DNA of 16,955 nucleotides from DATKCN01 sp035513175. GTDB taxonomy: Bacteria > Chloroflexota > Chloroflexia > Thermomicrobiales > CFX8. The stretch covers positions 1 to 16,955 of the forward strand of contig DATKCN010000229.1 of the NCBI GenBank assembly GCA_035513175.1, given 5' to 3'. The translations under genes were made by a program, and so were the position numbers. The notes beneath the pieces were generated by a model. That model saw nothing but the letters and a program-made list of their open reading frames with translations, was not told the origin of the DNA and made no database searches. Shown here in pieces: positions 6,936 to 13,100 of this stretch; the first letter of the stretch is position 1, and every line of letters starts with the position of its first letter.

Positions 6936-7828
6936 GCTGGCCGGATCGCGTCCGGGTGGCAACGCCGGCCAAGGTGAACCTTGGCCTGGAGGTGATTGCG
7001 CGGCGGCCGGATGGCTACCACGAGATCGTCTCCGTGCTGCAGTCCGTCAGCCTGTTCGACCTGTTCGAATGGACCGCGACGCGCCGTCCCTTCAACTATC
7101 TGGGATTCGACGACATTGCGCCCGAGCAGGACCTGGTCGCCCGCGCCCTGGCGCACGCCCGGGACGCCGAGCGGTGGACTGGCACGCTGAGCGCGCGCAA
7201 GGGCATCCCGGCGGCGGCCGGGCTGGGCGGCGGCTCGTCGGACGCGGCGCTGGCCCTGCGGATCTCCTTGCCGAACGCGACGGGCGAGGAGCTGCTTGAC
7301 CGGGCGGCACGGCTGGGATCGGACGTGTCGTTCTTTCTCTCATCCGGGACGGCACTGGCCAGCGGAACGGGGAGCACGCTTGCCCCGCTGGCTACCCCCC
7401 GGCTCTGGTTCGTGCTCGTGACGCCGCCGCTGGCGATTGCCGGAAAGACACAGGCGCTGTACCGCGGGCTGGATGCACGGGACTTCACGGATGGGGCGGT
7501 CGTGCGCGGGATCGCGGACAGGCTGGGCCGCGGCACTGGGCCGGGCGACATAATCCCCAACGCGTTTACCAACCGGCTCATGTCGTTTCCCGTGGTGCGA
7601 TACGCTTACGACAGACTTCTGCTGGCGGGGAGCAGTGTCGTGTCGATCAGCGGCGCAGGTCCGACGGTCTATGCCGTGCTGGAGTCGTACCATGACGCGT
7701 CACGGGTCGCGGCGCGGCTGCCCCTTGACGTTGGGGCAATCCGGATCGCGCGGACGATTGCCGCGCGCGATCAGCCTTCGGTGAGCGCCATGGCGCTCGC
7801 GATGCGCGGCCCGGCCGAGCGTGTGTGA
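6932..7828 (+). CDS. ispE: 4-diphosphocytidyl-2-C-methyl-D-erythritol kinase
   Basis: IspE phosphorylates CDP-methylerythritol with ATP, the fourth step of the MEP route to isoprenoid precursors. The 298-residue protein is a GHMP kinase. Visible motifs are TPAKVNLGLEV with the substrate-site Lys14, RPDGYHE, the ATP loop GIPAAAGLGGGSSDAA (91-106), the catalytic Asp131 in LGSDVSFF, and the C-terminal SISGAGPTVYAV. Two positions are unusual: the motif normally ending DVPFF has Ser for Pro, and the usual GxGE loop reads GTGS. Neither is expected to abolish activity. The ATG at 6932 overlaps the rsmA stop. The gene's presence indicates that the organism uses the MEP rather than the mevalonate pathway. 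Confidence 0.95.
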   Translation: MSWPDRVRVATPAKVNLGLEVIARRPDGYHEIVSVLQSVSLFDLFEWTATRRPFNYLGFDDIAPEQDLVARALAHARDAERWTGTLSARKGIPAAAGLGGGSSDAALALRISLPNATGEELLDRAARLGSDVSFFLSSGTALASGTGSTLAPLATPRLWFVLVTPPLAIAGKTQALYRGLDARDFTDGAVVRGIADRLGRGTGPGDIIPNAFTNRLMSFPVVRYAYDRLLLAGSSVVSISGAGPTVYAVLESYHDASRVAARLPLDVGAIRIARTIAARDQPSVSAMALAMRGPAERV

Positions 7829-7860
7829 CAGCGTGACCACGTCCGTCTGGAGAACGGTGA

Positions 7861-9846
7861 GTGCAGGAAACAGTCCTGAATGAGCGCTATCGCCTCGGGG
7901 AAGTGGTCGGCGAGGGCGGCATGGCCGTCGTCTGCCGGGGTCATGACCTGCTGCTGAATCGCCCGGTCGCGATCAAGATCCTGCGCGCCCAGTACGCCGC
8001 CGACGAGGGCTTCCTGCGCCGCTTCGAGCGCGAAGCTCAAGCGGCGGCGGGCTTCTCACACCCCAACATCGTCAACGTGTACGACGTTGGCACCGATGGC
8101 GACCAGCATTACATCGTTATGGAGTACATTCGCGGTCCAAGCTTGAAGGACCTAATCCGCCGGCAGGGTCCGTTCTCGGTCGACGGCGCGATCTTCGTCA
8201 TCGGGCAGGTGGCGTCCGCGCTGGATTACGCTCACCAGCGCGGCCTCATCCACCGCGACATCAAGCCGCAGAATATCCTCGTCGACCGCGATGGCAACGC
8301 GAAGGTGGTGGACTTCGGCATCGCCAAGGGCATGCGCGACGTCAACCTCACCGAGGCGGGCACCGGCATGGGCACGGTGCATTACGTGTCCCCGGAGCAG
8401 GCCCGCGGCGAGCCCGCGACGCCGGAATCCGATCTGTACTCGACCGGCGTCGTGCTGTACGAGATGCTGACGAAGGAACTGCCGTTCGAGGCGGACACGC
8501 CGGTCGGCGTAGCGATGCAGCACGTCAATTCGCCCCCGCCGCTGCCTTCCGGCATCAATCCCAGCATCCCGCCACGCGTGGACGACATCGTGCTGAAGGC
8601 GCTGGCAAAGGAGCCGTCCGAACGTTATTCGAGCGGCGCCGAGCTCGCGGCCGCGCTCCGGCACTGGGACCTGCCGCTGCGAACGCGCGCGACGGCAGTC
8701 GCGCCGGGTGGATTGGCGGGCGCGCCGCCGGATCTGCCGCTGCCGCCCGACCGGAAGCTGCCGATTTCCGGAAGCGCCCAGGTGCGTCCCACCGCTCCGT
8801 TGCGGCCTGGTCAGGGCCGACCACGCCAGCGCACCGGGCCGATGCGCGTGTCGCCAGCGCCGCCGCGCGCCGCGCGGGAACGGGGCGGCTACTATGTCCC
8901 TCCCGCGGCGCGCTCGAACCGCGACGACCTCGGATGCGCGACGTGGCTGATCGGCGCCGCGATCCTGCTTGGCATCGTTGGCCTGATATTCGTCGCCTTC
9001 CGCATTGGCCCAGACGTCTTCTCGGCGGCAGCTGAACCGACGGCCACCCAGTCGGCGGGCGTCTTCGATCCATCGCCGACCGTGACGCCGACGCTCGCGC
9101 CCGATGAGCCGGCGCCGACGGCGACCGCGATGCTGGAGGCGACCGCCACCGTCGCGGCTAGCCCCACGATTGAGCCGAGCCCGACGCCCACCGTCGAGCC
9201 GTCGCCAACGGTCGAAATCGCCGCCGTGCCGGGGCTCGTCGGAGGGACGCTGGAGCAGGCGCGGAACGCCGTCGGGGATCGCTGGAACCTCGCCGTGCAG
9301 GAGGAGTTCAACCAGGCGGCGGCCAGCACGGTCATCAGCCAGCAACCGTCGGGAGGCACGCCGCTCGCGGATGGTGAGACGATCACGCTCGTCGTCAGCA
9401 GGGGGCCGGAGTTCACCTCAATCCCGGATGTGCGTGGCCTGCCACGGGACACGGCCGTGTCCCGCCTGGAAGCGATTGGATTCGTGGTTACTGTCGTCGA
9501 AGAAGCCAGCAATGAGTTCGACGAGGGGTTGGTCATTCGGACCGACCCAACCGCCCAGGCCCGCACCGGCTCAACCGTGACGGTCTACGTGAGCCAGGCG
9601 GGAGTGGCGATCATGCCGTACGTGTACAGCGACGATGTCGACGACGCGGTTGAAGAGATCGAGGAAGCCGGCTTGACGGTTGGCAACGTCGTCGGGCTCT
9701 CGTGCGAACGCATTCGTCAGGAAACGCCGGATTTCGACTGCGACGATTTCCCGAATAACGCGGTTGTTTTCAGCACGGTCGGCTGGAACACGACGGTCCC
9801 CGAGGGGACGCCCGTCGACATCGCGTACTACGATGAAGATCTCTGA
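7861..9846 (+). CDS. Membrane serine/threonine kinase with PASTA repeats (PknB/PrkC-like)
   Basis: A 661-residue transmembrane kinase. The cytoplasmic kinase domain (about 10-270) has the glycine loop GEGGMAVV (17-24), Lys39 in VAIKIL, catalytic Asp133 in HRDIKPQN, DFG at 151-153 and an activation loop ending SPEQARG, so it should be active. A Pro/Arg-rich juxtamembrane linker (about 275-355) leads to one membrane helix (about 361-381), a Thr/Pro-rich extracellular stalk (390-452), and three PASTA-type repeats (about 455-515, 519-579, 583-657). PASTA repeats of PknB/PrkC kinases sense peptidoglycan fragments or lipid II to control wall growth. The third repeat is divergent and carries the only two extracellular cysteines, Cys615 and Cys627, perhaps a disulfide. 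The GTG start has a GGAGA at 7849-7853. It sits 32 bases after ispE and overlaps the next gene by one base. Confidence 0.95.
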   Translation: MQETVLNERYRLGEVVGEGGMAVVCRGHDLLLNRPVAIKILRAQYAADEGFLRRFEREAQAAAGFSHPNIVNVYDVGTDGDQHYIVMEYIRGPSLKDLIRRQGPFSVDGAIFVIGQVASALDYAHQRGLIHRDIKPQNILVDRDGNAKVVDFGIAKGMRDVNLTEAGTGMGTVHYVSPEQARGEPATPESDLYSTGVVLYEMLTKELPFEADTPVGVAMQHVNSPPPLPSGINPSIPPRVDDIVLKALAKEPSERYSSGAELAAALRHWDLPLRTRATAVAPGGLAGAPPDLPLPPDRKLPISGSAQVRPTAPLRPGQGRPRQRTGPMRVSPAPPRAARERGGYYVPPAARSNRDDLGCATWLIGAAILLGIVGLIFVAFRIGPDVFSAAAEPTATQSAGVFDPSPTVTPTLAPDEPAPTATAMLEATATVAASPTIEPSPTPTVEPSPTVEIAAVPGLVGGTLEQARNAVGDRWNLAVQEEFNQAAASTVISQQPSGGTPLADGETITLVVSRGPEFTSIPDVRGLPRDTAVSRLEAIGFVVTVVEEASNEFDEGLVIRTDPTAQARTGSTVTVYVSQAGVAIMPYVYSDDVDDAVEEIEEAGLTVGNVVGLSCERIRQETPDFDCDDFPNNAVVFSTVGWNTTVPEGTPVDIAYYDEDL

Positions 9847-10622
9847 TGGACCCGCCGCCAAGCACGCGGACACGGCGTGGGTCAATCAGTGCCGGCCTCG
9901 CCGCCATGCTTCTCGTGCTGCTGGCTCCGCTGGCGGTCATGGCCGTCATGGACGACCCGGAGCCGCAACTGCGCATCGCCTCAACCTGGGACCACGCCGC
10001 CGTTCTCATCGTTGACGGGGACGCGCGGGCGCTCGTGATCAACACGAATGACCGCGAGCTGGCGCGTGCGGTGACGGGACGGCTGGCCCGTCCGTGGGAA
10101 CCGCGGCCGTTGATCCTGATCGCGCCCGCGAGCGACAGGGCCGCCATAGGATTGCTGGAAGCGCTGCAACAGGGGGAGCCGGGAATGGTCGTCGTCGCCG
10201 GAACGCCGGGAGCCGACCCGCTGTGGGACGCGATCGAGCGCGAATGCTGGCGCCGGGGAGTGACTCTGACCTACCTGACCGGTCGCACGTCGATCGACCT
10301 CGGTCGGGTGTCCGTCGATGTCGCGGCTCCCGAGCCCGACATCGACGGCGAGCGCGTCGTCGTCGTGACCCGTGGCGCTACACGCGTCGTCATCGCGCTC
10401 GACGGCGGCGCGCCGGAGGAGCCGGGCAACGTTCTCGTGACCGGCGGTGGCGTTGGAGCGCACGCCGATCTCGTCATAACGACTGAGCAGGCGTCGCGAG
10501 CGTCCTCGGTTCACGAGATCGTCGTGGGAACCCGCGACATCGTGCGGGTGTCGCTGGAGACATCCACGATACGGGTGACGGGCGGGACGCCTCGCGTTCC
10601 GGCGTCCGAGGCATCGCCATGA
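9846..10622 (+). CDS. Membrane-anchored protein, possibly a degenerate ComEC-type metallo-beta-lactamase fold
   Basis: A 258-residue protein with an N-terminal hydrophobic segment (about 15-35) after an Arg-rich start, so it is a signal anchor with the rest outside. I cannot assign it firmly. The layout resembles the C-terminal MBL-like domain of ComEC: an opening strand pair (STWDHAAVLIVDGDARALVINTND), then a LILIAPASDRAAIGLLEAL segment where an active enzyme would have HxHxDH, a LGRVSVDVAAP strand, and a late RVVIALDGG strand pair. None of the metal-binding histidines is present, so it would be a non-catalytic relative if the fold is right. Its ATG overlaps the kinase stop (TGATG), strongly implying joint expression and perhaps a role at the envelope with the PASTA kinase. 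Its own stop overlaps the next ATG (ATGA). Confidence 0.55.
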   Translation: MDPPPSTRTRRGSISAGLAAMLLVLLAPLAVMAVMDDPEPQLRIASTWDHAAVLIVDGDARALVINTNDRELARAVTGRLARPWEPRPLILIAPASDRAAIGLLEALQQGEPGMVVVAGTPGADPLWDAIERECWRRGVTLTYLTGRTSIDLGRVSVDVAAPEPDIDGERVVVVTRGATRVVIALDGGAPEEPGNVLVTGGGVGAHADLVITTEQASRASSVHEIVVGTRDIVRVSLETSTIRVTGGTPRVPASEASP

Positions 10623-11140
10623 CTGGGAAGAGAATGGAGCCAGCCATGACACGCGCGGCGATCACGATCCGCGCCGGTTCGTTGGGGGACATCGACGAAG
10701 AGGCGGCGCTGAACCATGACGTCGACTGGTGCTACGACGAGCGCGCCACGCTGGCGGAGTACCACGACGACGCCTACGAACCGGCGTCGGTGATCGTCGC
10801 CGACGCAGGCGGCGAGATTGTGGGCAAGCTGGAGCTGTTCATCGCCTGGAAGTCAGCCCACGGTCGGTTTGCTCTGATCCGTCGCTTCGTCGTCAAGGAT
10901 GGCTGGCGCGGACAAGGCATTGGCCGCCAGTTGCTCGACGCCACCATTGCTCGCGCCAGGGAGTCAGGCTGTGCCTTCATCGAGTTGACCGTCGACGTCA
11001 CGAATCCGGAGGCCCACGCGTTCTATAAGCGCGAAGGATTCGACGAGGATCGCGTCGAGGTGATCATGCGCAAGCCGCTCGATGGTCAGGGGCATGCATC
11101 CGACTACGCCGCGCAGCGGGAAGCAGACGAGTTTCGCTGA
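10619..11140 (+). CDS. GNAT-family N-acetyltransferase
   Basis: A 173-residue acetyltransferase of the GNAT superfamily; acceptor unknown. The fold begins with ITIRAGSLGDID; the acetyl-CoA motif A is IRRFVVKDGWRGQGIG, with RGQGIG at 97-102, followed by a long helix. Motif B is NPEAHAFYKREGF (129-141), the usual Tyr-containing segment. A Rim-type or small-molecule role cannot be told apart. The ATG at 10619 overlaps the upstream stop (ATGA) and has a GAGG seven bases before it. An ATG at 10646, nine residues into the product, has a GGAG at 10636-10639 and also keeps the whole domain. It ends the plus-strand run that starts at selD. Confidence 0.87.
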   Translation: MTGKRMEPAMTRAAITIRAGSLGDIDEEAALNHDVDWCYDERATLAEYHDDAYEPASVIVADAGGEIVGKLELFIAWKSAHGRFALIRRFVVKDGWRGQGIGRQLLDATIARARESGCAFIELTVDVTNPEAHAFYKREGFDEDRVEVIMRKPLDGQGHASDYAAQREADEFR

Positions 11141-11173
11141 CAACTGTCCACGACCCGCCCGGCGCCCGCGCCG

Positions 11174-11743
11174 CTACATCCCTCGTCCGTGGACGGTTTC
11201 GATCCTGCCGGTCCCCGGATCGAAGATGCGACGCGTCTGGAGCGCGAGGTCCGCGCCGAGGACGTGCAGCGAGTAGCTCGGCTCGTCGCCATGCGTGGCG
11301 ATGCGGTGGATGTCGTGCGGCGGCAGGAGCGGGTAGACCGCGCCGCGTTCCAGCACCGCGTCCTCGATCAGACCCAGCGTGGCGTGGTCGGGATCGCTCA
11401 GGTCGTCCAGCCGCCGGTAACGCAGCGTCGCCTGGCTTCCGCCGCAGACGCCGATCAGTCCCCAGGTGACGTGGTCGTGGACCGGCGTCGGCATGCCGGG
11501 ATCGAACTCGACCACGTAGACCTGGAGCGAGCCGTCCTCGGCCAGGTGGTGAACGAATCGGGCGCGTCCACTTTCCGGCTCGGCGCGGAAGCGCGTATCG
11601 AGCAGGTCATCGTTCCAGACGATGCGCTCCACGAGCGGCGTCAGTTCAGCAACGATCTCCTCGCGGGACGCGCCCGGCCGCGACATGATCGCTTGCGCGT
11701 CCGCGACGAAGTCGGATACGGCGTATTTACTGGCTTTAGTCAT
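11174..11743 (-). CDS. Cysteine dioxygenase-like cupin
   Basis: A 189-residue metal-dependent double-stranded beta-helix protein related to cysteine and other thiol dioxygenases. The first cupin motif is PTPVHDHVTWGLIGVCGG, with His89 and His91. The second region reads PPHDIHRIATHGDEPSYSLHVLG, where His146 aligns with the third iron ligand of cysteine dioxygenase (LHRVEN in mammals) and His160 with its catalytic SLH histidine. The enzymes oxidise a thiol to a sulfinate with O2 and Fe(II); the substrate here is unknown. The ATG has a strong AAAGGAG eight bases upstream (about 11752-11758). It lies 60 bases after the CvpA-like gene on the same strand and is probably co-transcribed with it. It converges on the GNAT gene with 33 bases between. 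Confidence 0.82.
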   Translation of the reverse strand: MTKASKYAVSDFVADAQAIMSRPGASREEIVAELTPLVERIVWNDDLLDTRFRAEPESGRARFVHHLAEDGSLQVYVVEFDPGMPTPVHDHVTWGLIGVCGGSQATLRYRRLDDLSDPDHATLGLIEDAVLERGAVYPLLPPHDIHRIATHGDEPSYSLHVLGADLALQTRRIFDPGTGRIETVHGRGM

Positions 11744-11803
11744 CGTTGACGCTCCTTTCGCTATGACCCAATCTCAGCCTTCATCACCCGGCTCGCGACA
11801 CTC

Positions 11804-12865
11804 TCAGCGCAATGTGCCGCAGTTCGGGCAGATCGAGATGTCCGGGGAGAGCACCGCGTGGCAGGTCGCGCAGCGCGCGTAGCCGGGCGCGAGATCGCCC
11901 CTGCCGCCAGCCTCGTCTTCGGGCTGCTCCGTAGCAGGCTCGGCCGTCGCCCCGGACGCGCGCATGGCGGTTGGCAGGACAATGTGGGGATCGGTGTCGC
12001 CCATGCGGGTCGATGGCGGCTCGCGGTCCTCCTGGCGCGCGGGCTCAGGCTCAGTGGGTTGCGCCGGCCGCGGCTGTGCGAGGGCAGGTTGCGCGGGCTC
12101 GCTGGTTGCTTGTGGTTCAGTGACGATCAACGGGCGTGTCTCGGCTGCAGCGCGTCGTTGGTGGGGCTCCGGCTCGGCTTTGTAGATCGTTTCGTCGTCC
12201 TCGCGCGGGGTTCCAGGGACGCGTGGCGGCAGAACATTGGTCTGGGCATCGGCGACGCGAGCCCGGCGATATCCGGCGCGTGGTTCAGGTGGCTCCGCAT
12301 ATTCCTCGTCTTCGAGATAGTCGTATTCGTCGTACTCGGGCTCGTATGCGCGGCGACCGGAGACCAGCACGAACAGCAATAGCGGCACGGCAACGAACGC
12401 CGTGCCCAACAGCAGCCAACCGATGCCGTCCAGCAGAAAGCGCGCCATGAACGAGTCGTTCAGCGACTCCTCGTTGGCGGTCGACAGCAGATGGAGCCGA
12501 ACGTACTGCAGGGAGAACGACAGCAGCAAGGCGCCGTTCACAGCGGCAATGGCGGCGCCGAGCACGCGCGTCACGTTGCCGTGATAGCTGGGGGCGAGCG
12601 TCGCTCCCAGGCCGTACCCCAGGATGAAGGTCGAGGCGACCAGGAAAGTCATGGCGATGATGAACGCGCCGCTGCCGGCGGTTAGCTCGGTGTAGTCCGT
12701 CAGGTCACTGCCCCACGGCCGGGCCCAGAAGTCGGCCAGCAGCACGCCGAAGATGACGCCAAGCGTGACAAACAGCTCCTTGATCGGCCCGCGCCAGAAC
12801 CCGATCGGCATGAAAAGCACGATCAGTAGAATCAGCAGGATGTCCAGCACGAGGAAAATCGTCAT
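11804..12865 (-). CDS. CvpA-like membrane protein with C-terminal zinc ribbon
   Basis: A 353-residue protein. The N-terminal half has about five hydrophobic segments (roughly 3-19, 31-48, 66-90, 100-121, 148-169) and the FWRGPIKELFVTLGVIFG pattern of the CvpA family, known for colicin V production and envelope-related roles. A long cytoplasmic tail follows: an acidic Tyr/Glu stretch (174-192), then a Pro/Glu/Ala-rich disordered region to about 325. It ends in a zinc ribbon with CATC (Cys332, Cys335) and CPNC (Cys346, Cys349). The domain pairing suggests a membrane platform that displays a small metal-binding module, but no function is evident. The ATG has no clear Shine-Dalgarno. It is divergent from the PHP gene. 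Confidence 0.78.
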   Translation of the reverse strand: MTIFLVLDILLILLIVLFMPIGFWRGPIKELFVTLGVIFGVLLADFWARPWGSDLTDYTELTAGSGAFIIAMTFLVASTFILGYGLGATLAPSYHGNVTRVLGAAIAAVNGALLLSFSLQYVRLHLLSTANEESLNDSFMARFLLDGIGWLLLGTAFVAVPLLLFVLVSGRRAYEPEYDEYDYLEDEEYAEPPEPRAGYRRARVADAQTNVLPPRVPGTPREDDETIYKAEPEPHQRRAAAETRPLIVTEPQATSEPAQPALAQPRPAQPTEPEPARQEDREPPSTRMGDTDPHIVLPTAMRASGATAEPATEQPEDEAGGRGDLAPGYARCATCHAVLSPDISICPNCGTLR

Positions 12866-12934
12866 GCGCCGTTGTCACCAACCGTTCCGTGTTCGACCGC
12901 GTCGTAGCGGGCCCCGTTCGCGGCTGTCGCTGCG

Positions 12935-12943
12935 AGTGTAGCA
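12935..12943 (-). promoter_or_regulatory. Candidate extended -10 promoter element for the CvpA-like/cupin pair
   Basis: Minus-strand TGCTACACT fits TGnTAnnnT. It would start transcription near 12928, about 63 bases before the ATG at 12865. A short palindrome, GCACGCGCCGTGC (12941-12953), overlaps its upstream edge and could be an operator or chance in G+C-rich DNA. Confidence 0.38.
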
Positions 12944-13003
12944 CGCGCCGTGCGCGCTTCCCGGACGCCCTGACGACGCCACGAACGGGGAGTGGCGGGC
13001 GAT

Positions 13004-13012
13004 TGATACAAT
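13004..13012 (+). promoter_or_regulatory. Candidate extended -10 promoter element for the PHP/AlbA_2 gene
   Basis: TGATACAAT matches TGnTATAAT except for one base and is the most A/T-rich spot in the 235-base divergent spacer (12866-13100). It predicts a start near 13019 and a leader of about 80 bases. No matching -35 is visible. Confidence 0.4.
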
Positions 13013-13100
13013 TCATGCCAGAGCAGGGCATGTCGCCCGGCCTCCCGGCGCGGCGTGTATTTGCCGGGAGCAGGATGAACCTGGAAGGCACACCAACCCA

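Noticed and set aside
11161..11172. GGCGCCCGCGCC palindrome between the convergent GNAT and cupin genes as a two-way terminator
   Set aside because: The stem would have four pairs and there is no T-run on either side; it is ordinary for this base composition.
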